Shown: positions 47,331-56,851 of the stretch, piece by piece
How positions within the stretch are numbered: position 1 is the stretch's first letter
How the letters are laid out: each line of letters opens with the position of its first letter
From: Lightella neohaematopini
Lineage (GTDB): Bacteria; Pseudomonadota; Gammaproteobacteria; Enterobacterales; Enterobacteriaceae
Direction of reading: 5' to 3'
Assembly (NCBI GenBank): GCA_025728385.1
Contig: JAOBJV010000002.1
Coordinates: 1-64,000, forward strand
DNA: 64,000 nucleotides
The notes under the pieces: generated by a model
Seen by the model: the letters and a program-made list of their open reading frames with translations, nothing else
The model's database searches: none
What the model was told of the DNA's origin: nothing
Made by a program: the position numbers and the translations under genes

Positions 47331-47852
47331 ATGCTTATGATAAGTAAAAGTAGAAATATATTTTTAGTAGGACCAATGTTTTCTGGTAAAACCACTATTG
47401 GATTTTATTTAGCTAAAAAATTAAATATGTTATTTTTTGATTCTGATTATGAAATACAAAATTTTACTAAGACTAGTATAAGTAAAATTTTTATTAATGG
47501 AGAAGATATATTTAGAAAAATTGAAGAAAATATAGTACTAAAATTAATAGAAAAAAATAACATATTATTATCCACTGGAGGTGGTGTGGTAGAATCAAAA
47601 ATTTTATTAAAATATTTACCATTATATGGAAAAATAATTTATTTAAAAACCAGTATTAAATCACAATTATTAAGGATAAATAATTATATTGATAGACCAT
47701 TATTAAAATTAAATAATCCTAAAATTATATTAAAACACTTATCAATTAAGCGTAATTATTTATATGAAACAATTTCTGATTTTATAGTTAGTACAGATAA
47801 AAAAAGTATTAATGATATTATTAATAATATTATAGAGTTAATAAATTTATGA
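47331..47852 (+). CDS. aroK: Shikimate kinase I
   Basis: Phosphorylates shikimate at the 3-hydroxyl with ATP, just before AroA. It has 173 residues, as in E. coli. RNIFLVGPMFSGKTTIGFYL holds the P-loop (consensus GAGKST, here FSGKTT, still a valid Walker A). FFDSDYEI gives the Mg/shikimate aspartate, LSTGGGVV the shikimate loop and IDRPLLK the lid arginine. A second in-frame ATG 6 bases later could be the start. Its end overlaps aroB by four bases (ATGA), so the two are coupled as in E. coli aroKB. Confidence 0.96.
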   Translation: MLMISKSRNIFLVGPMFSGKTTIGFYLAKKLNMLFFDSDYEIQNFTKTSISKIFINGEDIFRKIEENIVLKLIEKNNILLSTGGGVVESKILLKYLPLYGKIIYLKTSIKSQLLRINNYIDRPLLKLNNPKIILKHLSIKRNYLYETISDFIVSTDKKSINDIINNIIELINL

Positions 47853-48943
47853 AAAAACTACTAAAATATAATTCATGTAATATTTTAATATCAAATAATT
47901 TATTTAATGAACTAAATTATAATTTTGATATTTTAAAAAATAAAAGAATATTGATTATAACAAATAAATTAGTTGCATCATTATATTTAAGTAAATTAAA
48001 AAAATTATTTAATAGTATTACTAATTATTTAAAATACATTATTATACCTGATGGTGAAAAATATAAAACTATGACAACAGTAAATAATATTATTTTAATA
48101 CTTTTAAAAAAAAATTATGACAATGATACTATTATTATTTCTTTTGGTGGTGGCGTAATAAGTGATATATCTGGTTTTATTGCTTCAATTTACAAAAGAG
48201 GAATTGATATTATTCATATCCCCACTACTTTACTTGCTCAAGTAGATGCTTGTATAGGAAATAAAAATTCTATAAATCACAAGTATGGTAAAAATATGAT
48301 TGGTACATTTTACGAACCTAAATTAATATTAATTGGATTAAATTTTTTAAATACGTTACCAAAAAAGGAAATTTATTCTGGATTGTCAGAAATTATTAAG
48401 TATGGTATAATAATGGATAAGAATTTTTTCTTTTGGATAAAAAGAAATTTGGAAAACTTAATTTCGTTAAAATTAAAACTTTTATATCAATGTGTTACTA
48501 CTTGTTGTAAATTAAAAGTAAATATAATAAATAAAAATAAAATTAATAACACATCAAGAGTATTATTAAATTTTGGACATACTTTTGGTCATGCAATAGA
48601 AAAATATACTAATTATAATCGTTGGTCTCATGGATCAGCAATTGCTGTTGGTATTATTATAGCTACTTATGTTTCTTTAAATCTTAATATAATTAAAATC
48701 AAATATGCTAAATTGATTAGATCATTAATAATAAAAGCTAAATTACCTATAATTGGTCCAAAAAATATGAATGTTAACGATTATGTTAATATTATAAAAT
48801 ATGATAAAAAAAATAATGTAGATAGTATTAATTTAGTATTGCCAGTTAGTATTGGCACAGCAAAGATATTTTATAATGTAGATAAAAAAATAATAATTAA
48901 ATCTATTTTAGATAGTAAACAAGATTTACTTTCAAAAATATAA
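47849..48943 (+). CDS. aroB: 3-dehydroquinate synthase
   Basis: Second shikimate-pathway enzyme, NAD-dependent cyclisation of DAHP to 3-dehydroquinate. It has 364 residues (E. coli 362). PDGEKYKTM, the NAD-binding SFGGGVISDISGFIASIYKR, IPTTLLAQVDACIGNKNSIN and the metal-ligand FGHTFGHAIE and WSHGSAIAVG are intact. It is followed 6 bases later by rpe; in E. coli damX and dam lie between, and both are gone. Confidence 0.96.
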   Translation: MKKLLKYNSCNILISNNLFNELNYNFDILKNKRILIITNKLVASLYLSKLKKLFNSITNYLKYIIIPDGEKYKTMTTVNNIILILLKKNYDNDTIIISFGGGVISDISGFIASIYKRGIDIIHIPTTLLAQVDACIGNKNSINHKYGKNMIGTFYEPKLILIGLNFLNTLPKKEIYSGLSEIIKYGIIMDKNFFFWIKRNLENLISLKLKLLYQCVTTCCKLKVNIINKNKINNTSRVLLNFGHTFGHAIEKYTNYNRWSHGSAIAVGIIIATYVSLNLNIIKIKYAKLIRSLIIKAKLPIIGPKNMNVNDYVNIIKYDKKNNVDSINLVLPVSIGTAKIFYNVDKKIIIKSILDSKQDLLSKI

Positions 48944-48949
48944 ATAAAA

Positions 48950-49624
48950 ATGAAAAATATATTAATTTCTGCATCTATTATTTCTGCTAATTTTGCTTTT
49001 CTTGGTCAAGATATAGAAAATGTAGTAAAAGCAGGAATAGATTTAATACATTTTGATGTTATGGATAATCATTATGTACCTAATTTAACTATTGGACCAT
49101 TAGTACTAAAATCATTAAGAAATTATGGCATAACTACTCCAATTGATGTTCATTTAATGGTTAATCCAGTAGAATCATTAATATTAGATTTTGCTAAAGC
49201 TGGAGCTAATTATATATCTTTTCACGTAGAAGCAACTAATCATATAGATAAATTATTACAAATTATTAGAAATTATGGCTGTAAAGCAGGATTAGCATTT
49301 AATCCAGCTACGCCATTATCTTATTTAGAATATGTCATGGATAAAATAGATTTAGTATTAATTATGTCAGTTAATCCAGGATATAGTAATCAATTATTTA
49401 TACCATCTGTACTAAATAAAATACAGCAATTAAATAATATTATAATAAATAATAATTTAGATATTGATATTGCCGTTGATGGTGGTATTAAGTTAAATAA
49501 TATAGAGATAATTTCTAAAATGGGAGCAAACATTTTTGTTATTGGATCAGAAATTTTTAATAGTAATAATTATTTTCTGACTATAAAAAATATTAAATCA
49601 AAAATATTAAACAGTAATATATAA
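48950..49624 (+). CDS. rpe: Ribulose-phosphate 3-epimerase
   Basis: Interconverts ribulose-5-phosphate and xylulose-5-phosphate in the pentose phosphate pathway, supplying erythrose-4-phosphate and ribose phosphates. It has 224 residues (E. coli 225). This TIM barrel has the metal/catalytic motifs IHFDVMDNHYVPN, DVHLMV, IMSVNPG and AVDGGI with the second catalytic aspartate. It sits between aroB and trpS; gph of the E. coli cluster is missing. Confidence 0.97.
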   Translation: MKNILISASIISANFAFLGQDIENVVKAGIDLIHFDVMDNHYVPNLTIGPLVLKSLRNYGITTPIDVHLMVNPVESLILDFAKAGANYISFHVEATNHIDKLLQIIRNYGCKAGLAFNPATPLSYLEYVMDKIDLVLIMSVNPGYSNQLFIPSVLNKIQQLNNIIINNNLDIDIAVDGGIKLNNIEIISKMGANIFVIGSEIFNSNNYFLTIKNIKSKILNSNI

Positions 49625-49682
49625 TATATTTACAATAATATTATTATAATTAATAAAATTTTAATATTAGATTACAAAGCTT

Positions 49683-50687
49683 ATGTTAATTAAAAATATA
49701 GTTTTTAGTGCTATGCAACCATCAAATAATTTAACAATTGGCAATTATATTGGTGCAATTAAACAATGGATAAGTATACAAAATACTTATAAGTGTATTT
49801 ATTGTATAGCTGATCTACATGCTATTACTAACAATAACTATAATAATTTAAAAACATTATCATTAAATACATTAGCATTATATTTAGCTTGTGGAATTGA
49901 TCCTGATATAAATATTATTTGTTTACAATCTAAAATAGCTGAACATAGTCAGCTACATTGGATACTTAGTTGTCATGTTAATTGGAACAAATTAAAACAT
50001 ATGACACAATTTAAGAATAAATGTATGAAATATAATAATCATTTATCAAATAGAATTACAGTTGGATTATTTACTTATCCAATATTAATGACATCGGATA
50101 TATTATTATATCAAACTAATTATGTACCAGTTGGTTATGATCAAAAACAACATTTAGAATTTAGTAGAGAAATAGCAAAAAATTTTAATAAAAAATATGG
50201 TAATATTTTTACTATACCTAAACCTATTATAGCAAAAATAAGTAAGATAACATCTTTACTTAATCCTATGAAAAAAATGTCTAAATCAGATATTAATAAT
50301 AATAATTATATTTCTTTACTTGATAAACCAGAATTAGTTATAAAAAAAATTAATGATGCTATTACTGATTCTGATAATCCCCCAATTATAAAATATGATT
50401 TAAAAAATAAACCAGGTGTTTCTAACTTATTAAACATATTGTCAGTACTTACTAATATAAATATAATAGACTTAGAAAAAGATCTTAATAATATTAATTA
50501 TAAACAGCTTAAAAAAATAGTAGCTAACGAAATTAATAATATTTTATTTAAAATACAAAAAAAATATTTTTCTATTAGAAATAAGGAAAAATATCTAAAT
50601 AGTATATTAATTAGTGGTAATAAAAAAGCTAAGATCATAGCTAAAAATACTTTAAATAAAGTACATAAAGTAATTAATATAAAATAG
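49683..50687 (+). CDS. trpS: Tryptophanyl-tRNA synthetase
   Basis: Class I synthetase charging tRNA-Trp. It has 334 residues, the E. coli length. The HIGH-equivalent is TIGNY in SNNLTIGNYIGAIKQW (about 14-29), the KMSKS loop is MKKMSKSD (near 200), and VPVGYDQKQHLEFSREIA lies between. Tryptophan must come from the host or another symbiont unless trp genes exist elsewhere. It is followed by pabA 25 bases later. Confidence 0.97.
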   Translation: MLIKNIVFSAMQPSNNLTIGNYIGAIKQWISIQNTYKCIYCIADLHAITNNNYNNLKTLSLNTLALYLACGIDPDINIICLQSKIAEHSQLHWILSCHVNWNKLKHMTQFKNKCMKYNNHLSNRITVGLFTYPILMTSDILLYQTNYVPVGYDQKQHLEFSREIAKNFNKKYGNIFTIPKPIIAKISKITSLLNPMKKMSKSDINNNNYISLLDKPELVIKKINDAITDSDNPPIIKYDLKNKPGVSNLLNILSVLTNINIIDLEKDLNNINYKQLKKIVANEINNILFKIQKKYFSIRNKEKYLNSILISGNKKAKIIAKNTLNKVHKVINIK

Positions 50688-50712
50688 TTAAATAAAGTAA
50701 TAGATAAATAAT

Positions 50713-51297
50713 GTGAAAATATTATTAATAGATAATTATGATTCATTTAATTGGAATACATATCATTATATTAAAATGATTGGTGTTAGTGATGTTTTAA
50801 TTTATAAACAAGATACAATAGATATTACTGATATTAATAATATACACCCAGACAAAATAATAATCCTTCCAGGACCAGGATCACCTAGTTCATTAAATAT
50901 ATCTTCAAAGATAATAAAATATTTTTCTGATACTATACCTATATTAGGAATATGTTTAGGTCATCAAATAATAGGTAAAGTATTCGGAGCAAAAATTATA
51001 AAATCAAATTTTATTATGCATGGTAAACAATCTAATATTATTCATAATAAAAGTAACATATTTTATAATATAAATAATCCATTTAAAGCTGTAAGATATA
51101 ATTCATTAACTATTTCTACAGAAAATTTACCAGATTATTTATTAATTAATGCTTGGAGTATATACAACAATAACAAAGAAATTATGGCTATTAAACATCG
51201 TAACTTACCATTATATGGAATACAATTTCATCCAGAAAGTATTCTTAGTGAATATGGGATAAAGATACTATATAACTTTATTTATCATAAATATTAA
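50713..51297 (+). CDS. pabA: Aminodeoxychorismate synthase glutamine amidotransferase (PabA)
   Basis: Glutaminase subunit that supplies ammonia to PabB for p-aminobenzoate, a folate precursor. It has 194 residues (E. coli PabA 187) and a GTG start. Class I amidotransferase motifs: LLIDNYDSFNWN, LPGPGSP (oxyanion loop), GICLGHQ with the catalytic cysteine, and FHPES with the His-Glu pair. It could also be TrpG, a close paralogue; VMHGK-like IMHGKQSNIIHN and position next to trpS, where E. coli has pabA in the same wider region, favour PabA. It may serve both enzymes if a trpE exists. Confidence 0.88.
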   Translation: MKILLIDNYDSFNWNTYHYIKMIGVSDVLIYKQDTIDITDINNIHPDKIIILPGPGSPSSLNISSKIIKYFSDTIPILGICLGHQIIGKVFGAKIIKSNFIMHGKQSNIIHNKSNIFYNINNPFKAVRYNSLTISTENLPDYLLINAWSIYNNNKEIMAIKHRNLPLYGIQFHPESILSEYGIKILYNFIYHKY

Positions 51298-51392
51298 AAA
51301 ATATAATAAAATTATATAAAATTAAATAAGTATATTAATAAATATTCCTTTATTAACTAGTAGTATAATTGTAAATATGTTATAATAATTAG

Positions 51393-51411
51393 TTACTTAA
51401 TAGTTAAGTAA
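51393..51411. terminator. Hairpin between pabA and rpsL
   Basis: A perfect 8-bp inverted repeat, TTACTTAA at 51393-51400 and TTAAGTAA at 51404-51411, with a 3-base loop and a short T run after it. It could end the aroK-pabA operon. A TATAAT-like string lies just upstream (about 51380-51386), so it could instead fall in the rpsL leader; the sequence alone does not decide. Confidence 0.55.
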
Positions 51412-51482
51412 TTTTAAATTAGTATAATTAAAAAACATAATAAAATTAGTGTTAATTTTTTAAATTAAAATTGGTTATATTT

Positions 51483-51851
51483 ATGGTTACTATAAATCAG
51501 TTGGTGCGTAAAGCAAGATCTATAAAAAATATAAAAAATAATGTTCCAGCTCTAAATCAATGCCCACAAAAGAGAGGAATATGTACTCGTGTTTATACTA
51601 CAACTCCAAAAAAACCTAATTCTGCTTTACGAAAAGTATGTCGTGTAAAATTAACTAATGGTTTTGAAGTTACTTCATATATAGGTGGAGAAGGTCACAA
51701 TTTACAAGAACATTCAGTTGTTCTTATTAGAGGTGGTAGAGTGAAAGATCTACCAGGAGTAAGATATCATACTATAAGAGGAGCGTTAGATTTTTCTGGT
51801 GTTAAAGATCGAAAAAAGGGTAGATCAAAATATGGTACTAAAAAAAATTAA
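51483..51851 (+). CDS. rpsL: 30S ribosomal protein S12
   Basis: Decoding-centre protein of the 30S subunit and classic site of streptomycin resistance. I chose the ATG at 51483 (MVTINQLVRKARSIK), giving 122 residues (E. coli 124); a TTG 12 bases upstream has no family support. CPQKRGICTRVYTTTPKKPNS has lysine at the position of E. coli K42 (TTPKKPNS), so a streptomycin-sensitive form is expected. GGRVKDLPGVRYHTIRGALD is intact. It opens the str operon. Confidence 0.97.
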   Translation: MVTINQLVRKARSIKNIKNNVPALNQCPQKRGICTRVYTTTPKKPNSALRKVCRVKLTNGFEVTSYIGGEGHNLQEHSVVLIRGGRVKDLPGVRYHTIRGALDFSGVKDRKKGRSKYGTKKN

Positions 51852-51912
51852 TTATAATTTATTTAATATACAAAATTTAAATATAGTTTATTTTATAATA
51901 ATAGGTAATTAA

Positions 51913-52383
51913 ATGTCTAGAAGACGTTCAAATAATAAACATATTATGTTACCAGATCGTAAATTTAACTCTTTAATTTTAGCAAAATTTATTAATATCA
52001 TTATGAAAAATGGTAAAAAGTCTATTGCAGAAAAGATATTATATAGTGCTATAAACATATTATTAAAAAAAATTGATAAAAAACCAATAGAGATATTAGA
52101 ATTAGCATTATCTAATGTACGACCAGTTGTTGAAATAAAATCAAGAAGAGTTGGAGGATCCACTTACCAAATTCCAGTAGAAGTTAATACAAATAGAAGG
52201 AATACATTAGCAATGCGCTGGATAGTTATTGCTGCTCGTAAACGTAAAGATAGATCTATGACTATTCGTTTAGCTAATGAATTATTTGATGCTATTAACA
52301 ATAAAGGGTTAGCAATAAAAAAACGAGAAGACACACATCGTATGGCAGAAGCAAATAAAGCTTTCGCCCATTATAGATGGTAA
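51913..52383 (+). CDS. rpsG: 30S ribosomal protein S7
   Basis: Head-assembly protein of the 30S subunit and, in E. coli, repressor of the str operon. It has 156 residues, as the E. coli K-12 B-type form. RPVVEIKSRRVGGSTYQIPV and MRWIVIAARKRKDRSM and the ending KREDTHRMAEANKAFAHYRW are family blocks. It is 61 bases after rpsL and 32 before fusA. Confidence 0.98.
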   Translation: MSRRRSNNKHIMLPDRKFNSLILAKFINIIMKNGKKSIAEKILYSAINILLKKIDKKPIEILELALSNVRPVVEIKSRRVGGSTYQIPVEVNTNRRNTLAMRWIVIAARKRKDRSMTIRLANELFDAINNKGLAIKKREDTHRMAEANKAFAHYRW

Positions 52384-52415
52384 TAATATACTTTTTTATT
52401 TGAAAGAGGATTGAT

Positions 52416-54518
52416 ATGAGTCGTGTTACACCTATTACTAGATATCGTAATATTGGTATAAGTGCACATATTGATGCAGGAAAAACTACTACTACTGAAA
52501 GAATTCTATTTTATACTGGTGTAAATCATAAAATTGGGGAAGTTCATCATGGTGATGCTACTATGGATTGGATGATACAAGAACAAGAACGAGGTATAAC
52601 AATTACTTCAGCAGCAACAACCTGTTTTTGGTCTGGTATATATAATCAATTTGACATGCATAGAATTAATATTATTGATACTCCTGGACATGTAGATTTT
52701 ACAGTAGAAGTAGAACGATCAATGAGAATATTAGATGGTGCTGTTATGATTTACTGTGCTGTTGGTGGAGTACAACCTCAATCTGAAACAGTATGGAGAC
52801 AAGTTAACAAGTATAAAGTACCTAGAATTGCATTTATAAATAAAATGGATCGTGTTGGAGCTGATTATTTAAAAGTAATAGAACAGTTAAAAAATAAATT
52901 AAATGCTAATCCTGTGCCCATTCAATTAGCTATAGGAAAGGAAGACAATTTTACTGGAGTAGTAGATTTAATAAAAATGAAAGCAATTATTTGGAAAGAT
53001 AAAGGCTATGGAATTAAATATAGTATTACAGATATACCTAAAGAGCTGTTTGAATTATCATATTCATTACATTTAAAATTATTAGAATCTGCAGCGGAAA
53101 GTTCAGAAAAATTAATGGATAAATACTTATCACATGGTTCTCTTAATGAGAATGAAATTAAACAAGCATTACGTTATAGATCACTAAATAATGAAATTAC
53201 TGTAGTTACTTGTGGTTCTGCTTTTAAAAATAAGGGTATTCAAACTATGTTAGATGCAATAATTGATTATTTACCATCACCTAATGATATTAAAAATATC
53301 AATGGGGTCCTTATGGATAAAGAAACTAATACTTTTCGTCTTCCAAAAGATAATGAACCATTTTCTGCGCTAGCTTTTAAAATAGCTAATGATCAATTTG
53401 TAGGTAATTTAACATTTTTTAGAGTCTATTCTGGAGTTATAAAATCTGGTCAGGTATTACTTAATTCAACAAAAAATAAACAAGAAAGACTTGGTCGTAT
53501 TGTACAAATGCATGCTAATAAAAGAGATGAAATAAAGGAAGTCAGAGCTGGTGATATTGCAGCAGCAATAGGGCTAAAAAACATCTCTACTGGAGATACA
53601 TTATGTAATCCAAATTATCCAATCATTTTGGAGAATATAGAATTTCCTGAACCAGTTATATCTTTATCATTAGAACCAAAAACTAAAGCTGATCAGGAAA
53701 AAATGAGTTCTGCTTTAATTCGTCTTACACAAGAAGATCCATCTTTTAAATTTTGTATTGATCATGAATCTGGTCAAACTATTATTTCTGGTATGGGTGA
53801 ATTACATTTAGAAATTTTAGTTGATCGTATGTATCGTGAGTTTGATGTACATGCTAATATTGGTAAACCTCAAGTCTCATATAGAGAAACTATAAAAAAA
53901 ATGGTTAAGCAAGAAGGAAAATTTATTCGTCAGTCTGGGGGTAGAGGTCAATTTGGTCATGTTTGGTTACGTATTGAGCCAATTAAATCTAGAGAAAAAA
54001 ATTATGAATTTATAAATGAAATAGTTGGTGGGGTAATTCCTAAAGAATATATTCCGGCTATAGATAAGGGTGTTCGTGAACAAATGAGTAATGGTGTTCT
54101 TGCTGGTTATCCGATCGTTAATATTAAAGTAACTGTTTTTGATGGATCATATCATGAAGTTGACTCATCAGAAATAGCATTCAAAATAGCCAGTGCTATA
54201 GCTTTTAAAGAAGCTTTTATGAAAGCACAACCAATATTACTTGAACCAATTATGAATATAGAAATTATTACACCAGAAAACTATATGGGTGATCTTATTG
54301 GAGATTTAAATAGACGTAGAGGGATTATTAATAGTATAGATGATTTAAATAATAATAAAATTATATACGCTGAAGTACCACTTGCAGAAATGTTTGGTTA
54401 TGCTACATCTCTACGTTCACAAACACAAGGTAGAGCATCATACTCTATGGAGTTTTTTAAATATCAAGAAACACCAAGTAAAATTACTAAGACGATAATA
54501 GAAAATCGTAGTAGATAA
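52416..54518 (+). CDS. fusA: Elongation factor G
   Basis: Translocation GTPase. It has 700 residues (E. coli 704). The G domain has AHIDAGKTT (G1, about 18-26), RGITITSAATT (G2), DTPGHVDF (G3) and NKMDR (G4), and domains II-V follow, with the domain IV tip region KFIRQSGGRGQFGHVWL and the C-terminal EVPLAEMFGYATSLRSQTQG. A Shine-Dalgarno AGAGGA lies 7 bases before the ATG. It lies between rpsG and tuf as in the E. coli str operon. Confidence 0.98.
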   Translation: MSRVTPITRYRNIGISAHIDAGKTTTTERILFYTGVNHKIGEVHHGDATMDWMIQEQERGITITSAATTCFWSGIYNQFDMHRINIIDTPGHVDFTVEVERSMRILDGAVMIYCAVGGVQPQSETVWRQVNKYKVPRIAFINKMDRVGADYLKVIEQLKNKLNANPVPIQLAIGKEDNFTGVVDLIKMKAIIWKDKGYGIKYSITDIPKELFELSYSLHLKLLESAAESSEKLMDKYLSHGSLNENEIKQALRYRSLNNEITVVTCGSAFKNKGIQTMLDAIIDYLPSPNDIKNINGVLMDKETNTFRLPKDNEPFSALAFKIANDQFVGNLTFFRVYSGVIKSGQVLLNSTKNKQERLGRIVQMHANKRDEIKEVRAGDIAAAIGLKNISTGDTLCNPNYPIILENIEFPEPVISLSLEPKTKADQEKMSSALIRLTQEDPSFKFCIDHESGQTIISGMGELHLEILVDRMYREFDVHANIGKPQVSYRETIKKMVKQEGKFIRQSGGRGQFGHVWLRIEPIKSREKNYEFINEIVGGVIPKEYIPAIDKGVREQMSNGVLAGYPIVNIKVTVFDGSYHEVDSSEIAFKIASAIAFKEAFMKAQPILLEPIMNIEIITPENYMGDLIGDLNRRRGIINSIDDLNNNKIIYAEVPLAEMFGYATSLRSQTQGRASYSMEFFKYQETPSKITKTIIENRSR

Positions 54519-54580
54519 ATATGTATTTTATTTAATTATATTTTAATATATTTTAATAACTTTAATTTAAGGAATTAATC

Positions 54581-55765
54581 GTGTCTAAAGAAAAATTTTG
54601 TCGAAATAAACCACATATTAATGTTGGCACAATAGGTCATGTAGATCATGGTAAAACTACTCTAACATCTGCTATAACTACCGTTTTATCTAAAATGTAT
54701 GGCGGTACAGCTCGTGCTTTTGAACAAATTGATAATGCTCCAGAAGAAAAAGCAAGAGGTATTACTATTAACACTTCCCATGTAGAATATGATACAAGAA
54801 TTAGACATTATGCTCATGTTGATTGTCCTGGTCATGCTGATTATGTAAAAAACATGATTACTGGGGCAGCTCAAATGGATGGAGCTATTTTAGTAGTCGC
54901 AGCTACAGATGGTCCTATGCCTCAAACAAGAGAACATATTTTATTAAGTAGACAGGTAGGAGTACCTTATATAGTTGTATTTATGAATAAATGTGATATG
55001 GTAGAAGATAATGAATTATTAGAGTTAGTAGAAATGGAAGTTAGAGAATTATTATCACAATATGATTTTCCTGGTGATAATACTCCAATTATTAGAGGTT
55101 CTGCCTTAAAAGCCCTAGAAGGTGATAATATATGGACAAATAAAATTGTAGAATTAGCTAATACTTTAGATAATTATATTCCTCAACCTAAACGAGATAT
55201 AGACAAGCCATTCTTATTACCCATAGAAGATGTATTTTCTATTTCTGGTAGAGGTACAGTAGTAACTGGACGTGTAGAACAAGGAATAATTAAAATTGGT
55301 GAAGAAGTAGAAATAGTTGGTATTAAAAAAACTATTAGTACTGTTTGTACTGGAGTAGAAATGTTTCGTAAATTATTAGACGAAGGACGTGCAGGAGAAA
55401 ATATAGGAGTATTATTAAGAGGAACTAAACGTGAGGAAGTAGAACGAGGACAAGTATTATCAAAACCTGGATCTATTAAACCATACACTAAATTTGAAGC
55501 AGAGGTATATATATTAAACAAGAATGAAGGTGGAAGACATACTCCATTTTTTAATGGTTACAAACCTCAATTCTATTTTAGAACTACTGATGTTACTGGT
55601 AGTATTGAGTTATCTAATGATGTTGAGATGGTTATGCCTGGTGATAATATAAAAATGATTGTAAATTTAATTTCTCCTATAGCTATGACTAATGGTTTAA
55701 GATTTGCAATTCGTGAAGGTGGTCGCACAGTTGGAGCTGGAGTAGTTACAAACATTATTTCTTAA
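54581..55765 (+). CDS. tuf: Elongation factor Tu
   Basis: Delivers aminoacyl-tRNA to the ribosome. It has 394 residues and a GTG start, as in E. coli tuf genes. G motifs: GHVDHGKT (near 19), RGITINTSHVEYD, DCPGHADY and NKCDMVED; the domain II/III junctions and RFAIREGGRTVGAGVVT are intact. Upstream it follows fusA (62 bases), like E. coli tufA; downstream it is followed by secE-nusG, like E. coli tufB. No tRNA genes flank it, whereas E. coli tufB has four upstream. This is the only tuf in the window and it joins two operons. Confidence 0.98.
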   Translation: MSKEKFCRNKPHINVGTIGHVDHGKTTLTSAITTVLSKMYGGTARAFEQIDNAPEEKARGITINTSHVEYDTRIRHYAHVDCPGHADYVKNMITGAAQMDGAILVVAATDGPMPQTREHILLSRQVGVPYIVVFMNKCDMVEDNELLELVEMEVRELLSQYDFPGDNTPIIRGSALKALEGDNIWTNKIVELANTLDNYIPQPKRDIDKPFLLPIEDVFSISGRGTVVTGRVEQGIIKIGEEVEIVGIKKTISTVCTGVEMFRKLLDEGRAGENIGVLLRGTKREEVERGQVLSKPGSIKPYTKFEAEVYILNKNEGGRHTPFFNGYKPQFYFRTTDVTGSIELSNDVEMVMPGDNIKMIVNLISPIAMTNGLRFAIREGGRTVGAGVVTNIIS

Positions 55766-55813
55766 TAAATTATATTATTTACTAAAAATAAATATCAATT
55801 ATTTACTTTTATG

Positions 55814-55836
55814 AGTACCTAAATAAATTAGGTACT
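55814..55836 (+). terminator. Terminator hairpin after tuf
   Basis: A 9-bp perfect stem, AGTACCTAA at 55814-55822 and TTAGGTACT at 55828-55836, with a 5-base loop, extendable by one G-T pair and followed by TGTATTT. It lies between tuf and secE and probably ends, or reduces, transcription from the str operon before secE-nusG. Confidence 0.75.
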
Positions 55837-55874
55837 TGTATTTGGTGTGTACAAATTTTTACTAAAATACTTAG

Positions 55875-56237
55875 ATGTTTATAAAAACTAATATAGTAAA
55901 CTTTCTTAAAAAACATATAAAAAAGCTACTTATTACTACACTGATAGTATTATTAATTGTGTTTATAATATTTAATTACTATAGTAATTTATGTATAACA
56001 TTTATTATAATTATTATCAGTGTTATGATATTATATTTCTTAAAAAAGAATGATATAATAAAGATTTTAATACAATCTTATAAAGAATTAAAACAAGTTA
56101 GCTGGCCTAGTTATAAAGACACAATAAGTATAACGATAATTATTACTGTGGTAACAGTTATAATATCGCTAATAATATGGGGATTAGATACATTATTAAT
56201 CAATATTATTTCATTTATTACTAAATTAAAAGTATAG
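55875..56237 (+). CDS. secE: Preprotein translocase subunit SecE
   Basis: Essential inner-membrane partner of SecY. It has 120 residues (E. coli 127), with three hydrophobic segments (about 18-36, 38-54 and 90-112) as in the three-helix enterobacterial form. The conserved cytoplasmic block is SYKELKQVSWPSYKDTI (about 71-87; E. coli EARTEVRKVIWPTRQETL). It precedes nusG by one base. Confidence 0.95.
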   Translation: MFIKTNIVNFLKKHIKKLLITTLIVLLIVFIIFNYYSNLCITFIIIIISVMILYFLKKNDIIKILIQSYKELKQVSWPSYKDTISITIIITVVTVIISLIIWGLDTLLINIISFITKLKV

Positions 56238-56238
56238 T

Positions 56239-56784
56239 ATGAATATGTCTACTGCAAAAAATTGGTATGTAATTCAAGTCTTTTCTGGTTTTGAAAAAAA
56301 AGTATCTTTGTCTATTAAGGAATATATCAAATTATATAAAATGGAACAATTATTTGGCGATGTTATAGTTCCTACAGAAGAAGTAGTAGAAATAAAACGT
56401 GGACAAAGACGTAAAAGTGAAAGAAAATTTTTTCCTGGATATATATTAGTACAAATGATATTAAATAATGATAGTTGGTACCTAATTCGTAGTGTACCAA
56501 AAGTTATGGGATTTGTAGGTGGACACTCTGATCGTCCCACACCAATAAGTAATAAAGAAATCAAAATTATTATTGATAGGTTACAAAAAGCAGGTGATAA
56601 ACCAAAACCAAAAGTAATATTTGAATTAGGTGAATTAGTAAGAGTAAATCATGGACCATTTTCTGATTTTAATGGAATAGTAGAAGAAGTAGATTATGAA
56701 AAAAGTAGATTAAAAGTATCTGTGTCTATTTTTGGAAGATCTACTCCAGTAGAATTAGATTTTGCGCAAGTAGAAAAAAATTGA
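56239..56784 (+). CDS. nusG: Transcription termination/antitermination factor NusG
   Basis: Links RNA polymerase to Rho or to the ribosome (through S10). It has 181 residues, as in E. coli. The NGN domain (about 1-120) has WYVIQVFSGFEKKVSLSI and RRKSERKFFPGYILVQM, and the C-terminal KOW domain begins FELGELVRVNHGPFSDFNG. It is co-transcribed with secE and lies before the L11 operon. Confidence 0.98.
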   Translation: MNMSTAKNWYVIQVFSGFEKKVSLSIKEYIKLYKMEQLFGDVIVPTEEVVEIKRGQRRKSERKFFPGYILVQMILNNDSWYLIRSVPKVMGFVGGHSDRPTPISNKEIKIIIDRLQKAGDKPKPKVIFELGELVRVNHGPFSDFNGIVEEVDYEKSRLKVSVSIFGRSTPVELDFAQVEKN

Positions 56785-56851
56785 TATATAATAACTATAT
56801 GTTATTATATTAATAAGTATTTTACAATAATATTACTTATATTTAAATTTT

